The notes: a model not told the origin generated them from the sequence alone. Shown: positions 10,027 through 20,022, counted from the stretch's first letter. The stretch is 64,000 bases of DNA from Prorocentrum cordatum (GCA_963575745.1 CAUYUJ010022393.1:550501-614500); one strand, 5' to 3'. Numbers and translations are program-made.

Positions 10027-10168
10027 AGAGAAAATTCGAGCACCAAGAAAATACCGAAACTGGGGGGTTCACGTGTCTGGCCCAGGGAGGCAATATTCGT
10101 TCGGAACCTCGCCAGCGTGCCGGGCAGACACTGTTTTGATAATTTTCTAGGTGCTCGAAAATAACTTC
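10027..10168. mobile_element. 142-bp inverted-repeat element, TTCGAGCACC arms
   Basis: The left arm GAAAATTCGAGCACCAAGAA and the inverted right arm TTATTTTCGAGCACCTAGAA pair over about 25 bp. The interior is 90 bp and non-coding. Only one copy was seen. Confidence 0.5.
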
Positions 10169-10221
10169 GGAGATGTGGCTCCTAAGTACGATGGGAGCAA
10201 CAGAAGGCTGGATAGAGGCCT

Positions 10222-10390
10222 GCCCAACCCATGCGGGCAAGACAGGTCCCCATATCCACTGCAGCTTGACGTTTCGGGCTCCCTTCCCCAGAAACCCGAG
10301 GCGCACTGGATGCGGCTAAAAAGCTGCCCCCTGGGGGCTCGACATTTCATCCATACGCAGTGCGCCTCGGCCTTGCGGCGCCCCGTCGCA
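10222..10390 (+). repeat. hairpin repeat with CCGAGGCGC arms, copy 2
   Basis: Matches the minus strand of 2630-2780. The internal palindrome here is CCGAGGCGCACTGGAT ... ATCCATACGCAGTGCGCCTC, able to form a long imperfect hairpin. Confidence 0.5.
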
Positions 10391-10494
10391 GAAAGCCCAA
10401 AAACGCACCCGATATGGATATCAATACTGCCGCAAGACTTACCAGCCTGGAGCATATCCCTATCCCTATGCTGGGCACCTCCTCATCACGATGC

Positions 10495-10540
10495 CAATCT
10501 TAGGGATTCCCTTTTTTTTGAGGGCGAATCCCTAAGATTG
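10495..10540. other. perfect 15-bp hairpin
   Basis: CAATCTTAGGGATTC at 10495-10509 is perfectly complementary to GAATCCCTAAGATTG at 10526-10540, with a 16-nt T/G-rich loop. It is not associated with any recognised gene. Confidence 0.6.
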
Positions 10541-10732
10541 TCGTCGCCTTTTAGCGTGTCAATCTGAGGGACAGGGATACGTTCGAGGCTGGTAAAAGAC
10601 ATGCTCGCGTCACGAAAGCGTCCCAGCGCGAAGCTCTTGGCACTCCTCGGCCTCCGGGGGCCCCTCGCCGGGCCGCGGGCTGGGCCCCCGGGGGCCGTCC
10701 AGGAACGACTCGGGATGGAAGACCAGCCTCCT

Positions 10733-10858
10733 GGCCATCGCTCGGACGTCCACTCCCTGTGCTTTTTTCGGTTTCGTGCGTGGTCTCTTCGCCAAATGAT
10801 CAAGGATGCTCCTCGATGGTCCTCGCCGCAAGAAAAATGCACACGTCCGAGCGATGCC
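10733..10858. mobile_element. CATCGCTCGGACGT inverted-repeat element, copy 2
   Basis: Bounded by GGCCATCGCTCGGACGTCCA and its inverse, ACGTCCGAGCGATGCC. Similarity to copy 3 (20023) extends about 35 bp further left (CGGGATG-AAG), so the unit may be longer than its clear termini. Confidence 0.7.
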
Positions 10859-10925
10859 AAGCCTCGGGGAGGAGGCCCGGGCTTCCGGGGACTCCCGCAC
10901 ACTGAAAAAATCTGAACGGCGGGTG

Positions 10926-11118
10926 TCTGGGAGTGTGGTCCGAGCAGCTGGAGCCGGAGGATCGCACCGGCGGCGAGGGTGATGCATCGGCGACGTCGGC
11001 GTGGAGAGAATCGGGCGTGGAGGGAGAAGCAGCCTCCACCTCGCGCCGCATCGCCGGTGCATCGGCGACGCGGCGCGATCCTCCGACCCCACCTGCTTCG
11101 AGCGCATTCGGGAGGCCT
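10926..11118. mobile_element. GGTGGGGTCGGAGG / CATCGGCGATG element, copy 1
   Basis: The ends pair as GGAGGATCGCACCGG against CGATCCTCCGACCCCACC. The interior is built from iterations of ATCGGCGA(C/T)G and CATCGCCGATG, which make it highly self-complementary. Sister copies are at 14021, 19658, 20554 and 21451. Confidence 0.6.
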
Positions 11119-11299
11119 GGGCTGGACGACGGCCAGGTCGAGGCAGATCGAGGCGGAAGAATCGTATATCAGATTTGACCAGCGTTTGACTATGCGTTGC
11201 CCTTTCTCCTCGCCTCCAGGGGCCTCCGGAGGCGTTCGGAGGCCTCCGGGGACCTCAGAAGGTCCAGATCCCGGGATCCCAGGCGGCAGCAGAACTCAC

Positions 11300-11718
11300 C
11301 ACAGGATGCCGGAGCCCAAACAGAAGCAGATGAGCCTGAGCCTCATGATGAGGGGGTCCTTGCCGCACTGGGCGCAGGTGAAGCTGGCCCCTCGTCGGAG
11401 GCCACCTTCAGCAAGACCTGTGGCTTCCTCTACGCTGGCGTTCGCCCAAACCTTGCGATTGCCAAGGTGGACCACTTCGAGGAGCCAACCCAGTCGGCCA
11501 ATCATAAACGTTAAACAAATAAGCATAACAGGGCGAAGTGGACTTGTCCAATGGCGGGAGCTGCCAGGGCCCGCTTCACTGAAAAGCCACCGCTTCGGAG
11601 GCCAGGGAATGCAGCAGACGATCGCCAAACGGACGTCCTGTAGCAACCCACCCACGGCAGCTTCAGAGAGGAGAACTATAAGCAGCAAGAACAGGTGAGG
11701 CATAAAGCACACAAACAT
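11300..11718 (-). CDS. exon of an unknown multi-span membrane protein
   Basis: From an ATG at 11718 the frame gives about 139 residues. There is an N-terminal hydrophobic stretch (LFLLLIVLLSEAAVGG), a second (LRPVMLICLTFMIGRLGWLL), and a CAQC pair near the C-terminal side. The frame ends at CATCCTGTG|GTGAGT, a textbook 5' splice site at 11299-11294, and the in-frame stop lies directly in that donor; this argues for a real exon continuing elsewhere. The start may instead be an internal splice acceptor (TGCTTATAG near 11680). I cannot name the family, and no neighbouring gene gives context. Confidence 0.4.
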
Positions 11719-12179
11719 TCACTTGAACTATGAAAGGATGATTCGAGACCATTGGGCGCACATGGGATACACGTAGATGTCAGACATGTCCATGAAGATG
11801 GGCCGAAGAGTCAGGATACAAAGGTAATTCGCTGCACACTTCAGCATTGCGTGGAGGTTTGGCTCTAGATGTCCAGTGTGTGGCTTCGTGAGGATCAAAA
11901 TCACCATTGCGGATCACAGATTCAGACTAAATCCACGCGGATCAGAACCCTGCAACGCAGACCACACTGATAACGAATACCATGCTGTCGCCCTTTGATG
12001 TTTCCCCATCTCCTCGTCCGTCCCCCACATCCAAGGCATCTCAGTTTCACCAGTCCCCATCGATCCTGAACTTTGGAATGTTGCCCTGTTGTTTTCGGGC
12101 GTGGCCCGAATTTGTTCCTCGCGAGGTGAACTGACTGAGCTGAACTGAACTGACATGAACTGAAATGAACAGACTGGTC
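11719..12179. other. no gene recognised
   Basis: A/T-richer, low-repeat sequence. A short run near 12126-12172 iterates AACTGACATGAACTG. No convincing reading frame was seen. Confidence 0.4.
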
Positions 12180-12480
12180 GCACCCGTTACGCGACGGCTT
12201 TCTTCTCGGCCACCAAGAGCGAAACCTGGAGCAACTGATAGGAGACGGTTATATTCTCGGACGCCGAGGGCGCAACCTATGGCGCAACCGATAGGAAACT
12301 GTGTTATTCTCGACCGCCGAGGGCGCAACCTGTGACGCAACCGATAGGAGACCCTAGAGCGCATTCGATAAGAGACGGCTTTATTCTCAGCCGCCAAGGG
12401 CACAACCTATGGCGCAACCGATAGGAGACGATTCTACTCTCAGCCGCCGAGGGCGCAACCTATGGCGCAACCGATAGGAT
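12180..12480. repeat. tandem array, 53-bp unit
   Basis: The anchor CGCAACCGATAGGAGACG recurs at 12237, 12290, 12343, 12420 and 12473, mostly 53 bp apart, with one 24-bp partial unit at 12343-12367. Each unit also carries CTCGGCCGCCGAGGGCGCAA, itself partly palindromic. Confidence 0.88.
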
Positions 12481-14020
12481 ACCGAGCTGGAGCAGGAGGA
12501 AGACGAGGAAGACGAGGAGGAAAACGAGTAGTACGAGGACGAAGTGTGGGCATTCGAATGCGTGCGGGGCTACGCCCAATTTATGCTCACCGTTTGGGCT
12601 GGCGGTCCAAACGGCGAGATGTATTGTGATTTGTTATGTCGGATCGTCTTTGTCTTGCCCTCTTACGAGGGAGGAGGAACGGAAAGGGGAGACGGGGGAT
12701 TAGGAGGAGGACTAATGAGAAAGAGAAGAAGAAGAAGAAGAAGAAGAGGGATAGGAACAACACTATGGCGAATATTCCAAATTACCAGTGCATGTGGAAC
12801 TCTTGTTGCGTGCAAGATCAACTGGACTTCGCCAAATAATCAATAGTTGAACCGTGCGTCTGATGCAACACAATACCTCTGTGAACAATCAGCTCGCCGG
12901 CACGTTGAAACGACTGAGATATTTCCCCAAATGCATATGTTTGCATATGGTGGCAACGTCTCCACTTTCACTGCACAATCTCCAATCGTAGACGTTCGGC
13001 CCTGAAAGTCACGGCAAGGAAATCGGCAAAATGATGGACACCTGCTGCTCGCTTTCTCCAGAAAGGCGCCTCTCTCTCTCTGCAACGGTGGACCGGCCTT
13101 CGCACTCCGGGGCATCCTGCAAGTCAGGCCGGGACACGGGCATACGGCCGACCCCCTGGCTCCAAGAACGCCGACGTCTCCCGTTCAATCACCCCCACGG
13201 GCTTCCGCCCGCGGGCCCGCCGTCGTCTTGGCGCCCACCGGCCCCGGGGTGGCAGGTCGAGCTCGACGGGAGCCCCGCCGACCTGCCGCCCCGGGCGCGA
13301 CGCGCCGAGGGCGAGGCCCCGTCTGCAGGGCCCCGCACGGCGGCACCGGCCTCTCGCCCTCCTCCAAACGAGGGGCGGAGGACGAGGGGAGGAGGCACGC
13401 GGCGCGCGCTGCTCAGCCGGCGGCGAGGCAGAGGCGCTCCGCTCCAGCGCGTGGCAGCTCGGGGCCACCGAATGGCTGAGCGGCCGGCGTGCAAGAGAGG
13501 GACGAGAGGACGAGGGCGGCGGCGCGGAGGGAGGGGGGGAGGAAGAGCACGCAAGCACGCGGCGCACACGCGCGCCCCCTGTTTCCTGCCCAAGGCCACC
13601 GGGCACAGCCGTACAGCTCAGTCTCCTCTGGGGGGGCTGCCGCCCGAGGCTCCCCGCGGAACAAGGCCTGCCGCGGGCGGAAGACACATCCGTATCCGCG
13701 GCCCGTGGGCCGGGCCCCTGGGCCGCGGCCCCGCGGATGCAGAGCGCGTTGTCGCGGATGCCCCGCGCGGAAACGCACGGAAGCGCACCCGCGCGGGAAC
13801 ACGTGTCCGCGGGAACGCGCCTCGTGTCCCAGACCGCGAGGACGCGGATACGCACGTGTCCATCGCTCGTGCGCGCGGGCAGGCTCCTCTCCTCTCCAGA
13901 CATCCGGACGCTCCACTCGTGTGTCGATGCCTAGGCCCCCGGAGGCCTGGACAACTTCCCTACAGGGCTGGCTTTTCGTCCTGCCTCGTTTTTTCTGCTG
14001 ATGGTCCCGGGGCCCGTTGA
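12481..14020. other. no gene assigned; G/C-rich open frames
   Basis: 12485-12540 and 12660-12760 are GA-rich. 13100-14000 is strongly G/C-rich and open in several frames on both strands at once, which is expected from composition. Some of it iterates GCGGGAACACGTGTCCGCGG-like palindromes (13793-13817). I could not choose a coding frame. Confidence 0.4.
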
Positions 14021-14237
14021 TAGAGGGGATCGGAGTGGATGGGGTCGGAGGATCGCGCCGCAGCGCCGATGCATCGGCGATGCATCGCCGATGCAGTGTC
14101 GATGCATCGGCGACGTTGGCGATGCGTCGGCGGCGTCGGCGTGGACAACATCGGGCTCCACATCGAGCCGCATCGCCGATGCATCGCCGATGCGGCGCGG
14201 CCCTCCGACGCCAGCCACTCCGATCCCACCTCTATAG
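14021..14237. mobile_element. GGTGGGGTCGGAGG / CATCGGCGATG element, copy 2
   Basis: The termini GATAGAGGGGATCGGAGTGG and the inverse TATAGAGGTGGGATCGGAGT pair well. The interior repeats CGCCGATGCATCGGCGATGC. A ~23-bp direct repeat, TGATGG(T/C)CCCGGGGCCCG, flanks it at 13998-14021 and 14261-14283. Confidence 0.65.
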
Positions 14238-14314
14238 GAGGCCGAGAGCATCGGTTTTCGTTGATGGCCCCGGGGCCCGCTGAGGGGTCCCCGGGGGGCC
14301 GGCCGCTCCCATTG

Positions 14315-14670
14315 TTTCGGGTGTTGCTAGAAGTACCCCTGGCCCAAGGTGCCCCCAGCTTCTCGCTTCCTTTTGGAGCCCCCAGGGACCTCTGGGCCTC
14401 GAGAGGGGCGCTTTGGAGGTCGCTTGGGCTGCCCCGACTTGGGAGAGGACGAGAGGGAAGAGAAGGAGGAGGAAGGATGAGGTTGAGGAGGAGGAAGAGA
14501 AGCAGGAGGAGGGGAGGGAGAAGGAGGACATGGAGGAGGAGGAGACGGAGGAGGAGGAGGAGGAGGAGGAGGAGGAGGAGGAGGAGGAGGAGGAGGAGGT
14601 TGAGGAGGAGGTGGAGGAGGTTGATGGCTGGGGGCACCTTGGCCCAGGGGCACCTCTGGCAGCACCCCGC
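14315..14670. mobile_element. TGTTGCTAGAAG inverted-repeat element, expanded copy
   Basis: The left arm TTTCGGGTGTTGCTAGAAGT, continuing CCCCTGGCCCAAGGTGCCCC, is matched by the inverted right arm at 14625-14668. A (GAG)n tract has expanded inside it, roughly doubling the length relative to 4303-4486. Confidence 0.55.
14432..14622. repeat. (GAG)n purine tract
   Basis: Imperfect GAG repeat, almost pure purine on the plus strand, lying within the inverted-repeat element. Confidence 0.9.
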
Positions 14671-15195
14671 CGCTGCGGGGCCTCGCGCCGCCGGGCCTCC
14701 TCCGCTCCAGTGCCGCCGCGAGGGGCGGCGAAGGGCGGCCGCCGCGGCGCCGAGGGGGGCTCCGTCGGAGGGGGGGCGCCCTCGCGCTCGCGCGCGCGCC
14801 GTCTTGGCGGGCCGGGCGGCCCCCTCGACGGCAGGGGCAACGGCAGGGGGCGCGGCGGGAGCGGCCCCCTGCCATCGAGGCCGAGGGTGATCGAGGCCGA
14901 GGGTGTGGAGGCGCAGGGCTCTGACGACGGAAGACTCGGGCTCGGGGGGCGCGGGCGGGCCCGGCGGGGCCGTCCACGAAAACCACGAGACCCCGTCTGG
15001 ACTTTGACGCGAACTCCCGCCGCAGAACGTCCCACGGGGCCGAACGGTCAAACGCGCTCGTCGGAGCCACGACGGCAGACCCGAGATCCGGCTTACTCGA
15101 GTCTTACGCTCCCCGCGATTTGGGGGTGGGGGAGAGGCGTGCGGCATTTCATCCCTGCCCCTGCTCGCGCCCCGAACCCCATAGGGGGCGGAAGA

Positions 15196-15336
15196 GGAGG
15201 AGGAGGGGGAGGCGGAGGGGGAGGGGGAGGGGGAGGGGGAGGGGGAGGAGGAGGAGGAGGAGGAGGAGGAGGAGGAGGAGGAGGAGGAGGAGGAGGAGGA
15301 GGAGGGAGGAGGAGGAGGAGGAGGAGGAGGAGGACG
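15196..15336. repeat. (GGA)n purine tract
   Basis: (GGGGGA)n at the left grades into perfect (GGA)n at the right. Frames through it are poly-Gly/Arg artefacts. Confidence 0.95.
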
Positions 15337-15723
15337 GGGAAATGGACAAGGCCCTGGCCTGCGCGGCCACGTTTTCTTTGCTATGTCCGTGGCCTCCTGG
15401 GCCTGGCGCTCCGAGTGAGGGCAGCAGAAGGGGCATGGATCGAGCGTCGATCGCCGTGGGGAGCAAGACGAGGCGGCACCACCGCCCCCCCCCTCTCGCT
15501 CGGGACACGCCCTGCCCGAAGCTTGGAGATTTGTCGTGGAAGCTCTCGCTGGGAGTGGCCTCCTGGTGGTGGTGGTGTCGCCTCTCCTTCCTTCGAGGAG
15601 GGTGGGAGCATACGACGAAGGCAGGATGAGGGGGTGCGAGGACTCATGGCGCTCAACGCCGCGCTGGTTCCAGCCGCCTGAAGGGTAGGAGGAGGATGCA
15701 GCAGGGGGGGGCAGAAGGGTGGC

Positions 15724-15765
15724 TCACTTTTTCTTGCCCTTCTTCTTCTTGCCCTTCGCAGCGTC
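15724..15765 (-). CDS. possible Lys-rich C-terminal exon
   Basis: On the minus strand CGACAG|GACGCTGCG looks like a 3' splice site, followed by DAAKGKKKKGKKK and a TGA at 15726-15724. Lys-rich tails of this kind end many nuclear, ribosomal and signalling proteins. Only 13 residues are visible and no upstream exon was found, so this is a weak call. Confidence 0.2.
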   Translation of the reverse strand, partial: DAAKGKKKKGKKK

Positions 15766-15894
15766 CTGTCGCTACGCTCTGGAGTGGGAATCCACAGAGG
15801 TCGCCAATCCGCCCTTTTCCTCCACCCTCCTCCCTCCTTCACTCTCCCTTCCCAGTCCTTGCCCTTCCGTCCCCACACAGCATGTCCTCCTTCC

Positions 15895-16026
15895 CTCTTC
15901 CTCCTTCCTCCTTCCTCCTTCCTCCTTCCTCCTTCCTCCTTCCTCCTTCCTCTCTCCTTCTCCTCCTCCTCCTCCTCCTCCTCCTCCTCCTCCTCCTCCT
16001 CCTCCTCCTCCTCCTCCTCCTCCTCC
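15895..16026. repeat. (TTCCTCC)n grading into (TCC)n
   Basis: Six to seven heptamers TTCCTCC are followed by about 70 bp of perfect TCC. It is a pure pyrimidine strand. Confidence 0.95.
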
Positions 16027-16087
16027 GTCCCCCACGTATCCTACTCCTGCGCCTGCCCCCATCCATCATCTGTCCTTCACTCTCTGC

Positions 16088-16109
16088 CCGCAGCCATTTT
16101 GACTCACAG
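16088..16109 (+). other. spliced-leader-like 21-mer (possible relic)
   Basis: CCGCAGCCATTTTGACTCAC plus AG differs from the conserved dinoflagellate spliced leader, CCGTAGCCATTTTGGCTCAAG, by two substitutions and one inserted base. Genomic leader relics mark mRNAs copied back into DNA. The coding-looking stretch that begins about 300 bp downstream on the same strand is in the right position. Chance similarity is not excluded. Confidence 0.4.
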
Positions 16110-16432
16110 CGAGCTGGATCACGGCAGGCCCTCGCTGCTCGCGCGCCCCGCGGGGGCCCGCGGGCGCGCGACAAATGACCGCCGCCGTCGCCGTGGCTGG
16201 CATCAAACATTTTGGCTGCGGCGAGCGCTCGCGCCCGGGCTCGGCGCCTCCGCCGCGAGCGGCGGGCGCAGCTCGAACAGACGCGGGCCGCCGCGCTGGA
16301 CCGCCGGCTGCGGCGCCTCCGCGTGGCCCTGGACGCCCACTGGCGCCTGGGCGAGCGCTGGGGATGCCACCGCCGCGCGAGGGGCGCCGCCCAGACGGCG
16401 GCCCGACTGGTGGGGCTCGGGGATGCTGGAGG

Positions 16433-17175
16433 CCCTCGAGGAGGGCCTCGAGGCGCTGGAGGCGGGCCATGGGCGCCGCCCCGCCCCGCCGCCAGGGGCG
16501 GCTGGCGCTGGGCCGACGCCGGCGGGGCTCCAGTCGGCGGCGACGGGCCGCCTGCTGCTGGGCGTCGCCGCACCTCTCCGCGCGGCCGCGGCGCCGCTCG
16601 TGGGGAGGAGGCACGCCATGGAGTGCAGGGAGGGCGAGGCTGTGGACACGCTTTTGAGCCTGCTCGCTCAGGGCGAGGCCAAGCTGGATTTCGAGATCTC
16701 GGAGCCCGCGGACGCCGAGGCGGTTGACCAGGAGCTTCAGGATGAGAAGATGCTGGTGCACGAGGTGGATGCCGTGGACTCTGCCTTGACGCAGGCTGCC
16801 CACTACGAGCGTGTTCCTGGTGCTGATCCCGCCTCTGGTTCTGATAGCGGTGCCACGGCCTGGCAGGAGTACCGTACTCGCAGCCCGCGGACGCTGAGGC
16901 GGCCAGCCAGGAGCTCAAAGTTGAGCAGACGCTGGTGCACGAGGTGGATACAGTGGACTCTGCCTTGCCGCACGCTGCCGACGTTGGACAGCGTGCTCAT
17001 GGTGATGAATGATCCTGTCGCTGGTTGCGATGGCGGTGCCTTTGCTGGGAGGTTTTCTCGGAGCCCGCAGGCGACGAGGCGGCCGGCCAGGAGATCAAGG
17101 CTGAGGAGCTGGTGGCGTACGAGGGGGATGTCGTGGACTCAGTCTTGCCGCAGGCTGCCGACGGTCGATCGACCG
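16433..17175 (+). CDS. unknown acidic/Ala-rich protein with triplicated module
   Basis: From an ATG at 16433 the frame gives MLEALEEGLEALEAG, an Ala/Gly-rich stretch, then a second ATG (16618) with ECREGEAVDTLLSLLAQGEA and an acidic module, PADAEAVDQELQDEK...HEVDAVDSALTQAA. DNA copies of that module recur at 16882 and 17062 in shifted frames: PADAEAASQELKVEQ...HEVDTVDSALPHAAD, and PAGDEAAGQEIKAEE...GDVVDSVLPQAADGR. Unit spacing of 179 and 180 bp breaks a simple continuous frame. The modules are therefore likely separate exons with short introns (for example GAGC|GTGTTCC to CTCGCAG|CCCG), or a decayed tandem repeat. I recognise no family. Confidence 0.35.
16703..17175. repeat. three tandem units of 179/180 bp (module repeat)
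   Basis: AGCCCGCGGACGC(C/T)GAGGCGG anchors the units at 16703, 16882 and 17062. The first ~110 bp of each unit are conserved at the protein level in different frames, while the remaining ~70 bp are less conserved. Confidence 0.75.
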
Positions 17176-17298
17176 GCGGGGGCTGGGCTGCGCCTTCCGG
17201 GGAGAGTCCCCCCTGTCTTCCACCAGAGCTCCCCCTCGGGCCGCAGTCGACCTTCGGGCCGGGCGAAAGGGGGGGACAGCAAAGGGGGGTTTAAGAAT

Positions 17299-17405
17299 CA
17301 GCTCACGTAGCTGATTTTCCCGGCGCCTCCTGGCGCCGGAGGCGGCTATGTATCAAGGAATGGGCCCCTCGGTGAGGCCGAAACCAGCTGCATGCAGCAA
17401 ATTTC
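17299..17405. repeat. CAGCTCACGTAGCTG repeat, copy 1
   Basis: CAGCTCACGTAGCTGATTTT, then CCCG and a CCTCC motif, recurs at 38731. A second shared block about 70-80 bp downstream reads CATGCAGC. The left end is a small palindrome. Confidence 0.4.
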
Positions 17406-17840
17406 GAAACGCCCCCTTTCCCAATCCCCCCCTTTCGCCCGGCCCGAGACCTTCATGGCGCCGTCCGTCTATCCATCCTTCTTTCTCTCTCCTCCTCCCT
17501 CCGTCCCACCTCCTGCCCCCCCTCTCACTCATCCCGCCCACCTCCCAACCCTTGGAGGGGGACTGGGCCCCTCCGCGGTCATGCATCTCTAGTCCTGCGC
17601 TGCACACGTGGAGACCCCAAGTGACCTCGGGTGTTGCACACGCTCTCGTAGGAGGGCGCGAGCTCCAGGTCAAAAGGAGGCTCAAAGAAGAAGGCTTGCT
17701 GAACTCTCGGCCCTGTCCTTCCGCAGAACGGCGCACTTTCAAAGACACACGCTCAGTGTGTGATCTTTGGGATCGGCGCTTCCCGCGGACGGACCCGCAT
17801 CGAATTCCCGCCCGCCCTCGTGTCCCCCGCCCCACTGTGG
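17406..17840. other. no gene recognised
   Basis: Pyrimidine-rich at 17440-17560, then unique sequence. No frame stands out. Confidence 0.35.
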
Positions 17841-18230
17841 CGGCTCTTGATTCCTGGGCGCCGCTCGCCAGAGGGACCCACCCGCATCCACGGCCCCAGG
17901 CTGAGATGTCGTCCCCTGCGGCCAGGAACTCTGCTCAGCCTGTCGCGGCGGCGGCTCCGGCGACACGCGATATGCCCCCCGCAGGCGGATATAGCGAGTC
18001 GCTCCGCCCGGCGGGGCGGGAGGCTCGGGAAAGCTCGGGACGCTGACGCTCAAGAACGGGGGCGCGGATAGCGTGTCGCGCCCAGGCGTGGTGGGCCAAA
18101 ACCGGCGCCGCGACGCAAGAAGCCAGAGCTCCCAACCGTAATCCCTGGGTGCCGCTCGCCAGCGGGACCCACCCGCCCTCGAGACGTCGTCGCTTGATTC
18201 CCGGACGCCGCTCGCCGGGGCCCAGCCTCC
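17841..18230. repeat. diverged repeats of TTGATTCC-GG-CGCCGCTCGCC
   Basis: The motif TTGATTCCTGGGCGCCGCTC-GCC appears near 17847, 18139 and 18193, each followed by G-GGACCCACCCGC-like sequence. Related units resume at 18860-19180. Spacing is irregular. Confidence 0.45.
17945..18118. repeat. 170-bp repeat ending in GATAGCGTGTCG hairpin, copy 1
   Basis: Shares its whole length with 39760-39929: CCGGCGACACG, GTCGCTCCGC, CTCGGGAAAGCTCG, then GGATAGCGTGTCG...GTGGGCCA-AACC-GCG. In the 39.9-kb copy and at window position 1-34 the terminal arm GCGACACGCTA completes a hairpin. Confidence 0.6.
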
Positions 18231-18300
18231 CCCATGGCATCACGTGCCCCCCGTTGCCCCTCCTGCGCGAAGGCCACCTCGCAAGTCACTCCACACACCT

Positions 18301-18418
18301 GGTCTTTTTCGGGCGTTGGCAGAACTGGGTCTAGTGGGACCTGGCTTAGGGATGCGTACTGGGGGCGCCCCCCAGGCCCCGCTCCACGAACCGGAACTGC
18401 CGTCACCCGAAAAAACAC
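18301..18418. mobile_element. 118-bp inverted-repeat element, TTTTTCGGG arms
   Basis: The left arm TTTTTCGGGCGTTGGCAGAA is matched by the inverted right arm TTTTTTCGGGTGACGGCAGT. A 22-bp direct repeat, ACTCCACACACCTGGTCTT, occurs at its left edge and again at about 18527. Confidence 0.5.
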
Positions 18419-18546
18419 CAGCTACGGCAGACCTGGCTTTAGTGATTCTGGCCAATTCAAGGGCTCCAGGGCCCTACCACTAACCGGGTCCCCTTTACTG
18501 GGGTCCTGGCTATACCCGAACAAGACACTCCACACACCTGGTCTTC

Positions 18547-18682
18547 TGTACCTGCGGACACACAAAAAATACACACAAATAATAGGGTTCCCCATGCTTC
18601 CCCATATTTTTTTGATTTTCGTCTTGCCCCCCACTTTCCGTATGGATCGACGACTACTTGTGTCTGCGTGTTTTTTCCCTCC
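18547..18682 (-). repeat. family A element, copy 2, with 22-bp flanking direct repeats
   Basis: Internal sequence matches copy 1 (GATTTTCGTCTTGCCCCCCA and GTCTGCGTGTTTTTTCCCT). It is bounded by CCTGGTCTTCTGTACCTGCG at 18540 and CCTGGTTTTCTGCACCTGCG at 18684, a direct repeat with two differences. These could be a long target-site duplication or terminal direct repeats. Confidence 0.7.
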
Positions 18683-18859
18683 TGGTTTTCTGCACCTGCG
18701 GACGTTCCTCGCTGCACCTGCCCACGGCCCGCCAGCGGCCCTCGCACGGCCTCCGCGGCGGCCTGCCCGTGGCCCGCGGAGGGGCCACGCCGCGCTGCGC
18801 GCACGGCGGTGGGGGCCCGCCCGCCCCCCCGGGCCCCAGCCCGGAGGCGGCGACGCTCG

Positions 18860-19180
18860 CCTCCTGGGCGCTGCCGGCCAGCGGGGCCCTCCCCCGGTGG
18901 TCCCAGCCTCAGGTCGGGCCTGTCCCCCTACAGAGGGATTTCCGACGAAAAAAATAACAAATACTCAAAAAGTGCTCCCAAATGGCCAAAAACATGCTCC
19001 CAAAATAGTCCCCGTACTATTTTTGGACTATTTTTGAATAGTCCTCCTGTGGAGGGACAAAGCCCGACTTGACGCTCGATTCCTGGATGCTGCCGGCCAG
19101 CGGGGCCCTCCCCCGGTGGTCCTAGCCTGGAGGTGGCGTCTCTCGGTTCCGGGGCGCCGCTCGCCACTCGGACCAGCCTC
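18860..19180. repeat. tandem G/C-rich unit interrupted by a MITE
   Basis: GCTGCCGGCCAGCGGGGCCC, continuing TCCCCCGGTGGTCC, stands at 18870 and again at 19090. The MITE lies exactly between the two. A third, weaker unit follows at 19140. Confidence 0.6.
18909..19072. mobile_element. MITE with GTCGGGCCTGTCCCCCTACA ends, copy 2
   Basis: Same termini and same internal palindrome (AAAATAGTCCCCGTACTATT) as 3581-3762, but more diverged. No 8-bp duplication is visible, consistent with an older insertion. Confidence 0.7.
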
Positions 19181-19289
19181 CTGAAGATGCCGCCAAGAAG
19201 GCAGGCGAGTCGTGATGCTCGACCCGCTGAAACAATGCACGCAGGGGGCCCTAAGAGATAACTCACCCAAACCTCATCCAGCTGCATGC

Positions 19290-19450
19290 TCCTCCATTAT
19301 CATCGTTCCAATCGTTCCTCCTCCTCCTCCTTCTCCTCCTCCTCCTCCTCTGCCGTCCCCTCCAATTCAAGCTCCTATTCCATCCCTCGGTCCTCCTCCT
19401 CCTCAGTCGTTTCCTCACTCTCTCCGTCTTCTTCCCTCCTCCTTCCTCCA
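19290..19450. repeat. imperfect (TCC)n pyrimidine tract
   Basis: TCC-rich, with non-repeat interruptions. No gene was recognised between 19073 and 19657. Confidence 0.7.
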
Positions 19451-19657
19451 TCCGGGCACCATGCCTGCCCCCTCGCCCTTTCCGAGAACGTGCCGGTTGC
19501 TTCCGGAACAGAACACCGAGGGGTGAGGGTCCAGCAAAACAGCGGGGCCCTTGGGCAGCACTGGCGGCCCATGCAGCACCTCTCAAGGCCAGGTCGGGGC
19601 GCTTCCGCACTTTTCCCGCGGCCCGAGGGAGGGTCTCTGGGCCCTGTCTGTATGTAG

Positions 19658-19893
19658 AGGCCTCCCAGATGGGGTCGGAGCAGATGGGGTCGCAGGATCT
19701 CGCCGCATCGCCGATGCATCGCCGGTGCATTGCCGATGCAGTGTCGATGACTCGTCGATGCATCGGCGACGTCGGCGACGCAGCGGCGACGTCCGCGCGG
19801 ATATGATCGGGCCCCACATCGAGCCGCATCTGCGATGCACCAGCGACGCGGCGCGACCCTCCGACCCCACCTCCGATCCCAATCTGGGAGGAC
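19658..19893. mobile_element. GGTGGGGTCGGAGG / CATCGGCGATG element, copy 3
   Basis: The left end GAGGCCTCCCAGATGGGGTC is inverted at the right end as GACCCCACCTCCGATCCCAA...TGGGAGGAC. The interior carries CGCCGATGCATCGCCGGTGC and GTCGATGCATCGGCGACGTC. Confidence 0.65.
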
Positions 19894-20022
19894 TAAGCAC
19901 TGGAATGCGAAAACAAATACCTCCGCGAAAAGGTTCTGGCTTCCTCCGCCGCCTGGGGAACCCCCTCCAGGCCCCAGGGACGTCGTTAAACAGTTCGGGA
20001 TGAAAAGTTGGTCCCGGGAACT

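Noticed and set aside
8536-10164. 542-codon His/Thr/Pro-rich frame
   Set aside because: It is produced by the CCA triplet tract; other frames and the opposite strand are equally open.
13031-14020. 329-codon plus-strand frame
   Set aside because: A 259-codon frame is open on the opposite strand over the same G/C-rich DNA; neither has a recognisable domain, so no choice can be supported.
16203-16216. second spliced-leader match (CATTTTGGCT)
   Set aside because: Only 10 consecutive bases match; expected by chance at this length. The match at 36-46 (AGCCAAAAT, minus) was rejected for the same reason.
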